64,000 nucleotides of DNA from RYN-428 sp035551995 (lineage in GTDB: Bacteria; Planctomycetota; Phycisphaerae; Tepidisphaerales; Tepidisphaeraceae). Below, one piece after another: positions 43,436 to 52,465 of the stretch. The position numbers and the translations under genes were made by a program. The stretch spans positions 1-64,000 of the forward strand of contig DASZME010000048.1 in NCBI GenBank assembly GCA_035551995.1, in the 5' to 3' direction. The first letter of the stretch is position 1, and every line of letters starts with the position of its first letter. The notes beneath the pieces were generated by a model that saw only the letters and a list, made by a program, of their open reading frames with translations, made no database searches and had not been told where the DNA came from.

Positions 43436-43867
43436 ATGAGTAAAATTTCAACCGCCGCCGAGAGTCGCGCTCACCGAAATAAGCGAATGATTTCGGAGAT
43501 GTCCAACACCAAAACGCTGATGTGGGTCGGCGTGGCGGCCGTGATCCATTTGCTGATCATTCTTGGCACGTCGAAGGAATACATTCGCGTGCACTGGTTT
43601 GGCGGCGCGCCGACGGCCGACGTGGCCAGCGGGGATGAGGCGGTCGCTGCTCCCGCGGTCACCGCCCAGACACCGGCCAATCCGACCGCTCCGGCGACCC
43701 CGGCCGCCAAGTCGGCCGCGCCATCGCAGGCGACGGCGGGACTTTCGGACGATGACAAAAAACTCGCCGAGCGCAGCAACTCGCCGATGGTCAAGAGCAT
43801 CACCGACACGGCCAAGCCGGCCGAGCTTCCGAAGGTCAACCCGCTGGAACTGAACGATAAGCCGTGA
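43436..43867 (+). CDS. Single-TM TonB/TolA-like protein
   Basis: 143 residues from the ATG behind AGGA (start codons four and two codons earlier are possible). One membrane helix, LMWVGVAAVIHLLIILGTS, near residue 30 is followed by a Pro/Ala/Thr-rich, probably extended periplasmic linker and a short acidic C-terminus. This layout matches TonB or TolA N-terminal halves, but the usual TonB C-terminal domain is missing, so it may be a linker in the motor. The stop TGA overlaps the GTG of the DUF4159 gene (GTGA). Confidence 0.6.
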   Translation: MSKISTAAESRAHRNKRMISEMSNTKTLMWVGVAAVIHLLIILGTSKEYIRVHWFGGAPTADVASGDEAVAAPAVTAQTPANPTAPATPAAKSAAPSQATAGLSDDDKKLAERSNSPMVKSITDTAKPAELPKVNPLELNDKP

Positions 43868-45546
43868 TCTCCCCCACCGTGGCGCAGACCTCTTCCATAG
43901 TTTCGACCCATCCCCCTTCGCTCCCGGTCTCCAGGGGACCGACGCCGGGCGCGATGCGCGGCAAAAACGGACGCCAGCCGCTATATGTACTGGCGTTGCC
44001 GCTGTGGCTGGCGGCGCTGGCTTCGCTGGTCGTGGGCTTGTCGGCGTGGATGGGATTTCGCCCGCTTCCCACCTACGGAAAAGAATGGGCCTACGAGCTG
44101 GCGGCGAACCACACCAGGACCGTCATCCTTTCCATGGTGATCGTCGCGCTCGTCAGTGCCGCCAGCGCCGGACTGGCCGGGGCGCTTACTTTATTCCGCC
44201 GGCCAGGCGCCCTGGTCTGGCTCCGGCATCTGCTGATTCCCAGCTATGTGCTGGCGTCATTTTTCTTCTACACGATCATCCGCGTCACCAATCTCATTAA
44301 CGAAAAGATGCTGTCGGTGAAGGTCGGGGACGACGACCTCGATCCGTTTCAAATCTGCTGGCGAATCGGTTGGAATCGTGTGGCGCTGGGGGCGGTGATC
44401 GTCGTGCTGCTGCTGGCGGGGATGGTTCATCTGCGAACGTTGCGGCGTCGCATCGTCGGCGCCTTTGCCCCGGCCGGCGGGCGCGTCACCGTCGATCCGC
44501 AGGATTACGCCTATCACAACAACATCGACTCGAGCTTTGTCATTCACGTTCTGCTGATTCTGGTTTTGCCGGCGCTATTGCAGGTGCACGGTTGCGGCAT
44601 GCTCGAGTATGCCCTGCCGGGCGGCGGAGGGGGCGGCGGCGGAGGGGGCGGAGCGCCGCCGCAGGTCGTCAAGGTCGCCAAAAAACAGCCCAAGCGCCGC
44701 AAGCATCTGTCGCGCGTGAACTCGGCGATCACGTTTTACGTGCCGACCATCAATGACTCGCAGGTCGTCAAAATGGTCGAGGAGACGACCGAAAACACCT
44801 ACCAGGCGAACACCAGCGACGTCGGCCCCGGGGGTCCCGGTTCGGGATTCGGCGGCGGCGGCGGGACGGGCGGCGGATGGGCCGGGGGAAACGTCGGGGC
44901 GCCGATTCTCTTTTACCGCCTCCAATACAACGGACCCGGCTGGGACGACGGGATGGATCCCAACTCGCGCGCCGACCAGAATTTTCTCGACGAACTGCAC
45001 AAGGCCAGCCATCTCAAGGTCTCGGAAAAAGGGATCGGCGAGCATATCACCGCCGCCGACCTGCGACGGCATTTTAAGCCGCACCTGCAGCCGCCGTTCT
45101 TGTACATGACCGGCGACGGGAGCATCGATCTATCCGACGCCGAAACCGCCGTCATCCGAAATTATCTTCTGGGCGGCGGCCTGCTCTTCGCCGACTGCGG
45201 CAGCCCGACCTGGAACAACGCATTCCGCGCCTGGTCCAAACGGCTTTTTCCGCAGCAGGATCTGGTGGACATTTCCAACGACGATCCGATCTTTCACGCC
45301 TGGTTTCATTTTCCCAACGGGGCGCCGCCGCTGTGGCATCATGGCGGAAGCCGGGCGCTGGGCATCAAGCAGGATGGCCGCTGGGTTGTTTTTTATTCGC
45401 CCGGCGATATGCACGACGCCTGGAAAACGGGCCACACCAACGCCGCCTCCGGCGCCGTGCGGCAATCGTATGAGCTGGGCGTCAACGTCGTAAAATACGC
45501 GATCGATCACTACTGGGCGTTAAATCGTCAGCCCGTGAAGCACTGA
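43864..45546 (+). CDS. DUF4159 membrane protein with glycine-rich linker
   Basis: 560 residues starting with GTG inside the preceding stop. The N-terminal half has about five hydrophobic helices (from YVLALPLWLAALASLVVG to VIHVLLILVLPALLQVHG). A run of eleven glycines at about residues 252-262 and a second Gly-rich stretch near 325-350 form flexible linkers. The C-terminal domain from about 358 (FYRLQYNGPGWDDG, FLYMTGDGSIDLSDAE, NYLLGGGLLFADCG, SNDDPIFHAWFHFP) is DUF4159, a glutamine-amidotransferase-like fold found with TonB/ExbB systems and MoxR/BatA clusters. It probably couples the ExbB/D motor to its client; mechanism unknown. The homopolymeric Gly tract could also be an indel hot spot. 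Confidence 0.85.
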   Translation: MISPTVAQTSSIVSTHPPSLPVSRGPTPGAMRGKNGRQPLYVLALPLWLAALASLVVGLSAWMGFRPLPTYGKEWAYELAANHTRTVILSMVIVALVSAASAGLAGALTLFRRPGALVWLRHLLIPSYVLASFFFYTIIRVTNLINEKMLSVKVGDDDLDPFQICWRIGWNRVALGAVIVVLLLAGMVHLRTLRRRIVGAFAPAGGRVTVDPQDYAYHNNIDSSFVIHVLLILVLPALLQVHGCGMLEYALPGGGGGGGGGGGAPPQVVKVAKKQPKRRKHLSRVNSAITFYVPTINDSQVVKMVEETTENTYQANTSDVGPGGPGSGFGGGGGTGGGWAGGNVGAPILFYRLQYNGPGWDDGMDPNSRADQNFLDELHKASHLKVSEKGIGEHITAADLRRHFKPHLQPPFLYMTGDGSIDLSDAETAVIRNYLLGGGLLFADCGSPTWNNAFRAWSKRLFPQQDLVDISNDDPIFHAWFHFPNGAPPLWHHGGSRALGIKQDGRWVVFYSPGDMHDAWKTGHTNAASGAVRQSYELGVNVVKYAIDHYWALNRQPVKH

Positions 45547-45574
45547 GCCGACGAGACGACTACGCTGGGTCGCG

Positions 45575-45599
45575 GCTTTTTCCTTCGTCGGGAAAAAGC
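45575..45599. terminator. Bidirectional terminator-like hairpin
   Basis: GCTTTTTCC and GGAAAAAGC form a perfect 9-bp stem with a 7-base loop between two convergent genes. A-rich and T-rich arms supply U-tracts in both directions, so it can end both transcripts. Confidence 0.55.
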
Positions 45600-45602
45600 G
45601 TT

Positions 45603-47390
45603 TCATTGCCAGTGGACGTGTCGCATTACGAGGTAAATTCCAAAAACCACCAGCGGGATTCCCGCCGCGAGGACGACAAGCCTGGCGCCGCGCCATCGGC
45701 CCTGCCAGGCTTTCGGGGCAACGAGCTTGGCGGCTCGGCCGGTGATATGCAATTCGTCGGGATGATCGAGGTCCTGCTTCATCTCCAATGCCGTTTGAAA
45801 GCGATCCGGCGGATTGCGGGCCATCGCGTGCAGGATCAACTCTTCAACCTGCGGGGACAGCTCTGGGTTGCGCTGGCGCGGCGCCACGGGATCGCCGCTC
45901 AGGCGGGCGTTCATGATCAAAAATGGATTCGATCCGTCGAACGGCACGGCGCCGGTCAACATCTCATAGAGGATCGCGCCCAGGGAATATATATCGGTGC
46001 GCGGATCACCGCGCTTTCCCTTTACCTGCTCCGGCGCCATGTAGTCGGGGGTGCCCATCGTGGGGGTGAATCCGCCGAAGGTCAGCCGCCGCATCGCTTC
46101 GTATTTGGCGATGCCGAAATCCATGATGCGGATGGTGCCGTCGTTGCAGATCATGATGTTTTCCGGCTTAAGATCGCGATGAACGACCTCATGCTCGTGC
46201 ATGTAATGCAGCGCCTCGCAAACCAAACTCGCGATGCGCAATGAGTCGGACGTGGGCATGGGCCGAACGCTGCGCATCAGGTGCCCCAGCGTCTGGCCCT
46301 CAAGGAATTCCATGACGATGTACGGGCGGCTCTGGCTGTCCGGGCCGGTTTCAAAACGCAGGAGATAGGGGTGATTCAGCGCCTTGCCGATCTGTTCTTC
46401 GCGCTTGAAGCGAGAATAAAAGCCGGGATCGGATTCAAACTGCATGAACGGCACTTTCAAGGCGACCGTTCGCTGTGTTTGCAGGTCGGTGGCCTTGAAG
46501 ATCGAAGCCATGCCGGATCGGCTGACGAGATCGGTGATCTGATATCGTTCATCGAGAAGTTGTCCCGGTTCGAGTTCATTTCCCATGATGGCCGATTCGA
46601 CCTTTCGATAAGTTGGCAAGCCGCGGTAGTAGCTGAGGCGTTCGACGCTTTCGATGCGGGCGACCTGGATGGTCAGGTTATCGTCGCCGCCGCGCCGGCA
46701 GACGATGTCGATCAGCATCTTGCAGGCCTCGTCGGGCGGAAATTTGGTGACGACGTCGAATATCTCGCCCTCGGTTACGAAGCTCCATAGTCCGTCGGTG
46801 CATTGCACGATGTAGTCGCCGCGATTGACGACGACGGTTTGGGTATCGAGCCGGATCATCGGATCCTGCCCGACCGCGCGGGTCAGGACCGATCGCATCT
46901 GGCTCGTGGACGCTTCCTGAACCGTCACTAACCCCAGTTTCAATTGAACGCCGGCGTAAGAGTGATCGCTGGTAATCCGCCGAATCCGGCCGCCCTGAAT
47001 CGCGTATGCGCGGGTGTCGCCGACGTGCCCAATCACCACTTCGTTGTTTCGGAAAACACTCACCGTGAGCGTGGTGAGCATCCGCCCTTCCAGGCGGTTT
47101 TGCATGCCCGCGTTATAGACAGCAAGGTTGGCCGAATTGAACATTTGCCATAAAAACTGACTTGCGGCCGCGCCGGCCTTGCATTGAGTAAATTCATGTT
47201 TGCAATGTTCGCAGGCGAGTTGGCTGGCGACCTCGCCGTTGCCATGTCCCCCGACGCCGTCGGCAAGAATGGCGACCGCGCCGCGCGTGCGCCACTCATC
47301 GGCGTTGCTGGGCTGCCAGAAATCAAGGCAATCTTCATTATTTGCGCGAACGGGACCTGCTGAACTCAACCCAGCGTAAGTAATCTGCAT
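45603..47390 (-). CDS. PP2C phosphatase-Ser/Thr kinase fusion protein
   Basis: 595 residues. Residues 1-245 are a PP2C phosphatase with the metal-site motifs RANNEDCLD, LADGVGGHGNGE, GHVGDTRAY, CTDGLW and GGDDNLT. Residues about 275-535 are a Hanks-type kinase: VALKVPF with the ATP lysine, VHRDLKPENIMI, IMDFGIAKY and MGTPDYMAPEQVKG. The glycine loop (LVSRSGMASIF) is degenerate in its first glycine. A single membrane helix near the C-terminus (LVVLAAGIPLVVFGIYLVM) anchors it, leaving only a short external tail and no PASTA or sensor domain. Both opposing activities on one chain suggest a self-limiting switch. It converges with the DUF4159 gene. Confidence 0.92.
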   Translation of the reverse strand: MQITYAGLSSAGPVRANNEDCLDFWQPSNADEWRTRGAVAILADGVGGHGNGEVASQLACEHCKHEFTQCKAGAAASQFLWQMFNSANLAVYNAGMQNRLEGRMLTTLTVSVFRNNEVVIGHVGDTRAYAIQGGRIRRITSDHSYAGVQLKLGLVTVQEASTSQMRSVLTRAVGQDPMIRLDTQTVVVNRGDYIVQCTDGLWSFVTEGEIFDVVTKFPPDEACKMLIDIVCRRGGDDNLTIQVARIESVERLSYYRGLPTYRKVESAIMGNELEPGQLLDERYQITDLVSRSGMASIFKATDLQTQRTVALKVPFMQFESDPGFYSRFKREEQIGKALNHPYLLRFETGPDSQSRPYIVMEFLEGQTLGHLMRSVRPMPTSDSLRIASLVCEALHYMHEHEVVHRDLKPENIMICNDGTIRIMDFGIAKYEAMRRLTFGGFTPTMGTPDYMAPEQVKGKRGDPRTDIYSLGAILYEMLTGAVPFDGSNPFLIMNARLSGDPVAPRQRNPELSPQVEELILHAMARNPPDRFQTALEMKQDLDHPDELHITGRAAKLVAPKAWQGRWRGARLVVLAAGIPLVVFGIYLVMRHVHWQ

Positions 47391-47708
47391 ATCCCGTTAT
47401 CCTCGCCACCCGGCTGTAGTCAATGCGCAGCGACATAATACAGTGCAAACGCCGTGCAGAATCAAGCCCAACCTCTTTTTCGCACGCTCGGCCCAAAATA
47501 CAGCAGACGATACCCCTCTTTTGAGTCCCAGTGCCTACTTAATGCACACCATTGCAGCATGTGGGCCCATCATCATGGCTATCTGCAACTTTTATGTGCA
47601 CTTCTTTTTCGGCTATGCAATTCTGCAACAGTCGCGATTTTCGTCAAAACGCTCGTTTTCTTCGATTCTGTGCCGCTGACATCGTGGAGGGAGTGAATTT
47701 AATTTGAC

Positions 47709-47724
47709 TGGCACAACCTTTGTT
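47709..47724 (+). promoter_or_regulatory. Possible sigma54 -24/-12 promoter
   Basis: TGGCACAACCTTTGTT matches TGGCAC-N5-TTGC except for T in place of C at -12. It lies about 300 bases before the APC transporter start. The surrounding 530-base gap (47391-47921) is less GC-rich than the genes and holds no credible coding frame; sigma54 control of the transporter would fit but is unproven. Confidence 0.35.
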
Positions 47725-48017
47725 CTAGCACGGCTAACCGTCGCAGAATCGAAATGATTTTTCGGCTATGGCAGATCAGGTTGAATTTGGAAACGAGGCT
47801 CCGGCTAGAGCTTCGCCGAACCCGAAATTGGATACCCGCGCAAGATTAGTTTGATCGGTAGAACGTCACGCACGCGAACGTGTAGAACTGCCGACAAAAC
47901 TATACACGCTGCCGGTGCGCCATGAGCGGAAGGCGTTTTGAGATGGCATGTATGCCGTCGAGCGGCCGGACAATTCCACGCGCAACCGTTCCCCGCCGAA
48001 CAGAAAGGAGCTTACCT

Positions 48018-49898
48018 GTGGCAGAGTCTTCACCCTCCCCGACCGGTCTTAAGCCGACGTTGGGCCTCACCGGCCTCACGTCCAACGCCATGGCGCTGAT
48101 TGCGCCTGGAGCATTCTTGTGGCTCACTTACGCTCAGCAATCCGCTTACGGCCAGCCAGCGGCGGGTATGTCGATGTGGTTCGGCATTCTGCTGGCCGTC
48201 TCGCTCTGTCTGGCGACCGCGATCGCATATGCCGAGCTCTCCAAACTCTACCCCGGCGCCGGGTCGAGCTACTTCTTCGCCGAGCAGGCGTTTCTTTCCA
48301 AGAGACAGGCCTATAAATGGGCCCGTGTCGCAAAGTTCATGGTCGGATGGGCCAGCCACCTTTATTACTGGGTTTATCCCGGCGTGATGGTCGGCGTAAC
48401 GGCGCTCATCGCGGGCTATATGATCGGGCAGCTCGCGCCCGCCACGTTTAGCGCCAGCATTCCCAGCCCGTTGTTCATGATCGTTTTCTGCGTGGTGTTC
48501 TCATTTGGAGTGGCATATATCGCGTTTCGCGGCGTCGGTGGTTCGACCGGCGTCAATGCGGCCATCAATGTCATTCAAATTACCGCGCTGCTCATCTTCT
48601 CCGTCATGGCGATCATCCATCGCGTTAACGTGAAGGAAGGGATGACCTGCTGGACGCTCGATTCCACCGGCACGCCCACGCAATTTCAGCAGGATACGAT
48701 GCCGGATACCAGCAAGACCATCGCCGATCCGAAAGACGCCACCAAGCAGATTCAGGATCCCAACGCGACCGTTCCGAAAGTCGCCGCCGACGGCGTAACG
48801 CCGGTCTGGGTCATGGGCAAAGACGGCAAGCCCGCTCCCTTCGTCGTCACCTATCAGGGCGGCATCACCACCGATCCCGCGACCGGCGCACAGACGTTCA
48901 ACTATCACAACAGCGCCGTATCAGTCATCTCTCCTCATAAGGGACAATATGTGTTCGTGCAGGCGTGCGTAGCCATCCTGATCCTCGTCGGCTTTGAATC
49001 CGTCACGGCGATGGGCGAAGAAGCCAAGAACGCCAAGCGCGACATCCCGATCGCCGTCATCGCGTCTCTGGTGATCCAGGGTTGCTTCTGTTACGCGCTG
49101 GAATACTTCGCGGCCAATTATTACATCGGCTCGCAATACACCAACACGACCGCCGCCGGCGATCCCGCTCCGCTGGGCAGCATGATGCAGCTTGTCGGCG
49201 CCTACTTCTTCGGCAGCGCCAAGGCCGGGTGGTATTTCATGATGGTGCAGGCGACCACCGTCTTCCTGGCCCTGATCGGCACGACCCTCTCGTGCATGTC
49301 CACCGCCGCCCGCGTCACATACGCCATGGGCCGCGATGAAGAAGTCCCCAATCACTTCGGCCTTCTCCACGGCAAGAAGCAGACGCCCCACACGGCCATC
49401 TGGACCCTGGCGGCGATCTCGACGGTCATCGGAATCTTCGGCGTCTTCATGTATTTCTGCGGACCCTCGGCCGCCGCCGATACCGCAATCGCCGCGCTCC
49501 CGAAGAACCTCTGGTATTCCTTCGGCCTGTTCAGCAACGCCAAAGCCGCCTCGCTTCCCCAGAGCATGCTGATCATCACCCTGATCAGCAACTTCGGCAC
49601 ATTCCTGCTCTATATGATGACGTGCATCGTGGCGATCGTGGCTTTCCGCGAACATCATACCTTCAGCGGATTCAAACACTTCGCCGTGCCGATCTTCGGC
49701 TTGCTTGCGAATCTGGCGTGCATGATCTTCTACCTGGTCGGACCTTTCATGGTCGCGGGCATGAGCAAGAAGGAGCCTTATTTCGCACTGGCCTTCGCGG
49801 CGATGTGGGGCATCTATGGCGCGTACTACTTCATGAGCCGCAGCAAGAAGAGCGGCAAGCCGCTGATCATCCAATCGGCGCCGACGGTATCCGTCTGA
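48018..49898 (+). CDS. APC-family amino acid transporter
   Basis: 626 residues from a GTG that follows AGAAAGGAG by seven bases; an ATG 96 bases upstream lacks a site and family sequence. Membrane helices start at LTSNAMALIAPGAFLWLTYA, and IAYAELSKLYPGAGSSYFFA and FESVTAMGEEAKNAKRDIP are the helix-1/3 and helix-6-to-7 signatures of the APC superfamily. About 100 polar residues are inserted between helices (roughly 48640-48945: TCWTLDSTG... to ...FNYHNSAVSVI), forming a large extra-membrane loop not usual for the family. It probably imports an amino acid or amine. Confidence 0.85.
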   Translation: MAESSPSPTGLKPTLGLTGLTSNAMALIAPGAFLWLTYAQQSAYGQPAAGMSMWFGILLAVSLCLATAIAYAELSKLYPGAGSSYFFAEQAFLSKRQAYKWARVAKFMVGWASHLYYWVYPGVMVGVTALIAGYMIGQLAPATFSASIPSPLFMIVFCVVFSFGVAYIAFRGVGGSTGVNAAINVIQITALLIFSVMAIIHRVNVKEGMTCWTLDSTGTPTQFQQDTMPDTSKTIADPKDATKQIQDPNATVPKVAADGVTPVWVMGKDGKPAPFVVTYQGGITTDPATGAQTFNYHNSAVSVISPHKGQYVFVQACVAILILVGFESVTAMGEEAKNAKRDIPIAVIASLVIQGCFCYALEYFAANYYIGSQYTNTTAAGDPAPLGSMMQLVGAYFFGSAKAGWYFMMVQATTVFLALIGTTLSCMSTAARVTYAMGRDEEVPNHFGLLHGKKQTPHTAIWTLAAISTVIGIFGVFMYFCGPSAAADTAIAALPKNLWYSFGLFSNAKAASLPQSMLIITLISNFGTFLLYMMTCIVAIVAFREHHTFSGFKHFAVPIFGLLANLACMIFYLVGPFMVAGMSKKEPYFALAFAAMWGIYGAYYFMSRSKKSGKPLIIQSAPTVSV

Positions 49899-49957
49899 GC
49901 GAACATCCGAGAGTGTACCGCCGGGTTTATTTCAACGGGATCGGAATCCATTCATGG

Positions 49958-49996
49958 ACGGACGGCCGCCAACGCGGGTGGCCGTCCGTTTTTCTT
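49958..49996 (+). terminator. Intrinsic terminator of the APC transporter gene
   Basis: ACGGACGGCCGCC and GGTGGCCGTCCGT pair over 13 bp (one G-U) around AACGCG, followed by TTTTTCTTT. One of the clearest terminators in the window. Confidence 0.88.
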
Positions 49997-50013
49997 TGCG
50001 CGGGGCGAAAAAC

Positions 50014-50679
50014 TCAGGACGGCTTGGTCATCGGAACCGGCGTCGCCAGTTCCAACAAGCGCGATCGCCAGACCTCCGCCGCCTTAAGCGCCCCTTCTCG
50101 GTACCGCCCCACCTTTACTTCCGCCGCCGTCTTTCGGGCCAGATCGGCCTGGTGCTTGAGTTCCTTGAAGCGGCGCTGCTCGGCGCCCTTGTCCGCGCCC
50201 TCGAGCAATTGCCAAAACGGAAGCTTCCACGATCCGTTCACCTTCACGAGCCGAACCGGCGGATCATTGGCGCCGGTGAATTTGACGATGGCGCTATCCC
50301 CGTCGATGGCGACTTCGCCCTTGTCGATCGCCGCCAAACCCTCGGCGGACTGGGCCGTCATGTCGCCGGTGACCTTGTTGGCGCCCTCGGCGCCGTAAGC
50401 CTGTTCGGCTGCCTTGTGCAGCAAAACCAGGGCGGCGGAATAATCGGCCATGGCGTCGATCAGCCGGGCGCCGTCTTCGTCGCGGGTGATGAATAACTCG
50501 CGGATCGCGGCGGCGTCGCCGTCGCGAAGCGCGATGTTCAGGGCGCGCAGCGCCTGCTTTGGCGTATCGGCCGGCGCGGAGGCTGGGGCGCTCGCGGGCG
50601 CCGGCCGCGTTGACGGCGACGGCGGCGCAGCGCCCGCGACGGGTGCGATTAAAATAAACGTCAATAGTCCAACCCGCAT
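50014..50679 (-). CDS. Small exported protein of unknown function
   Basis: 221 residues with a signal peptide (MRVGLLTFILIAPVAGAAPP), then a Pro/Ala-rich linker (to about residue 38). A helical/beta domain follows (AALRDGDAAAIRELF-like region; SAIVKFTGANDPPVRLVKVN) in the manner of SnoaL/NTF2-like stress domains that pair a helical count region with a substrate pocket; this likeness is weak. It ends in a charged helix. Antiparallel to its neighbours, probably a single gene. Confidence 0.65.
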   Translation of the reverse strand: MRVGLLTFILIAPVAGAAPPSPSTRPAPASAPASAPADTPKQALRALNIALRDGDAAAIRELFITRDEDGARLIDAMADYSAALVLLHKAAEQAYGAEGANKVTGDMTAQSAEGLAAIDKGEVAIDGDSAIVKFTGANDPPVRLVKVNGSWKLPFWQLLEGADKGAEQRRFKELKHQADLARKTAAEVKVGRYREGALKAAEVWRSRLLELATPVPMTKPS

Positions 50680-50861
50680 TCGCTGGCTCCTGCCCGTCTA
50701 AAGAATTTTGACCCGATCGCCGGTCCAATGTCATTCCCGCAAAAAACTATATTAGTCGCATGGGGTTGAGGTGCGAAGGGGGAATCGTTATGATTCCCGC
50801 CCCTCGCAAGCGCCTGCGCGCGGGGTTGTCGTTGATCGCAAAAATGTAGAACGAGGTCTTT

Positions 50862-51212
50862 ATGTCGCTGGATCCGAGTTTAAAAAGTGCCAGTTCGCTG
50901 GTGAGGCATCGCAACGTCCTGACGCGCGACGAGCGCCTGGCGCGGTTGAAAGACGAAGAGAAATGGCCGGCGGGTCGAAGCGTATTTGGCCTGCCGAAGG
51001 TGGCCAACCGAAAGGCCGCCGTGGGCAAGGCCGTGAAGGAAGAAGCCGCTGAAGGCGCAGAAGGCGCGGCTCCCGCCGCCGCCGGCGCCAAGGCCGCCGC
51101 GCCCGCCGCCAAGGGCGCAGCCCCCGCCGCCAAGGGCGCCGCTCCCGCGAAGGCCGCCCCCGGAGCCAAAGGCGGCGCCGGCGCCACTGCCGCCCCGGCG
51201 AAAAAGAAGTAA
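50862..51212 (+). CDS. Small basic protein (TIGR04137-like) with Ala-rich tail
   Basis: 116 residues. The first 55 match the small basic protein of Planctomycetes/Verrucomicrobia/Chlamydiae: MSLDPSLKSASSLVRHRNVL followed by TRDERLARLKDEEKW and VFGLPKV. The tail is a run of Ala/Pro/Lys/Gly units such as PAAKGAAP, which is longer than usual and resembles histone-H1-like or ribosome-associated tails. A GAGGT site sits four bases before the ATG. Its function in the family is unknown; a nucleic-acid or ribosome role is inferred from charge. It is the best single phylum marker in the window. Confidence 0.85.
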   Translation: MSLDPSLKSASSLVRHRNVLTRDERLARLKDEEKWPAGRSVFGLPKVANRKAAVGKAVKEEAAEGAEGAAPAAAGAKAAAPAAKGAAPAAKGAAPAKAAPGAKGGAGATAAPAKKK

Positions 51213-51241
51213 TTCGAGTCGAAGCCTTTAACGTGCGAATA

Positions 51242-51316
51242 CCGAAGTCCGAATCAAGTCCAATGATCGAATAGTCCCACCGGATCATTCGATCGTTGGA
51301 ATGATTCGAACTTCGG
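51242..51316. repeat. Long inverted repeat (30-bp arms)
   Basis: The left arm starts CCGAAGTCCGAATCA and the right arm ends TGATTCGAACTTCGG; over about 30 bp the arms differ at only about five positions. The loop is about 15 bases. It sits between the small basic protein gene and the aminotransferase ATG ten bases downstream, so it would be in that gene's leader. No terminal U-tract is present, so it is more a mobile or regulatory palindrome than a terminator. Confidence 0.7.
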
Positions 51317-51325
51317 ATCTCCCCC

Positions 51326-52465
51326 ATGCGCTCGCCCGAAGACTACATTTCCACCCGCGCTCACGGCGTTGACGCGTCGGGCATCCGCAAGGTCTTCGAT
51401 CTTGCCGCCCGAATGAAGGACCCGATCAACTTTTCGATCGGCCTTCCCGATTTCGACGTCCCCGAAACGGCAAAAGAAGCCGCCATCGAGGCGATCCGCG
51501 CCGGGAACAATCGCTATACGCAAACCCAGGGCATCGCTCCCCTTCGCCAGCGCTTGCGCGACGATCTCTCGCGGGAGATCGGCCGCGACGTCGGCGATGT
51601 GCTCATCACCAGCGGCGTTAGCGGCGGATTGCTCCTGGCCATCCTCGCCACGATCAATCCCGGCGAAGAAGCGCTGTTTCTCGACCCCTACTTCGTGATG
51701 TACAAGCACCTGCTCACCATGACCGGCGGAAAGCCGATCATCGTGGACAGCTACCCGGATTTTCGTTTTCCCGCTGAGCGGGTGGAACAGGCGATCACCC
51801 CGCGCACCAAGATGCTGATCCTCAATTCGCCGAGCAATCCCACCGGCGTCGTGATGACCGAAACCGACGTGCGGGCGGCCGTCGAAGTGGCCCGCAAGCA
51901 CGACCTGCTGATCCTGTCGGACGAAATTTACGAGCCATTCCTCTACGACGCCGCCGGTGGCGCCACGCAAAACCAAGCCGCGCTTCCCTCGCCCGCGAAG
52001 ATATACGAGAAAACGATCATTCTCCACGGCTTTTCCAAGAGCCACGCCATGACCGGGTGGCGCCTCGGATACGCGGCGGGGCCTGAAGCGATCATCTCGC
52101 AGATGACCAAGCTTCAGCAATACACCTTCGTGTGCCCGCCGACGCCGTTCCAATATGCCGCGTTGAAGGCGCTCGACGTTTCGATGACCGACGCGGTGGC
52201 CAGCTATCGGCGCAAGCGTGATTTGATCGTCGAACGACTGAGCCGCAAGTTCGAGATCGTAAAACCGCAAGGCGCGTTTTATATTTTTCCCAAAGCGCCG
52301 GGCGGCTTATCCGCAACCGAATTCGTGGCCAGGGCAATCGAGAATAACGTTCTGATCATTCCCGGAAACGTCTTCAGCGAACGGGATACGCATTTCCGCA
52401 TCAGTTACGCGACGACGGATGAGAAAATCGCACAAGGGTGCGAGGTGTTGTGTTCGTTAGCATGA
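51326..52465 (+). CDS. Class I aminotransferase
   Basis: 379 residues, PLP-dependent fold type I. INFSIGLPDFDVPE, LNSPSNPTGVV, ILSDEIYEPFLYD and the PLP-binding lysine in GFSKSHAMTGWRLGYAAG are all in place, and the C-terminal arginine for substrate carboxylate is in HFRISYAT. It should transfer an amino group between an amino acid and a 2-oxo acid, probably of the aspartate/aromatic type; the exact substrate is not set by motifs. No pathway neighbour. The ATG has no clear SD but is preceded by the long hairpin. Confidence 0.9.
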   Translation: MRSPEDYISTRAHGVDASGIRKVFDLAARMKDPINFSIGLPDFDVPETAKEAAIEAIRAGNNRYTQTQGIAPLRQRLRDDLSREIGRDVGDVLITSGVSGGLLLAILATINPGEEALFLDPYFVMYKHLLTMTGGKPIIVDSYPDFRFPAERVEQAITPRTKMLILNSPSNPTGVVMTETDVRAAVEVARKHDLLILSDEIYEPFLYDAAGGATQNQAALPSPAKIYEKTIILHGFSKSHAMTGWRLGYAAGPEAIISQMTKLQQYTFVCPPTPFQYAALKALDVSMTDAVASYRRKRDLIVERLSRKFEIVKPQGAFYIFPKAPGGLSATEFVARAIENNVLIIPGNVFSERDTHFRISYATTDEKIAQGCEVLCSLA

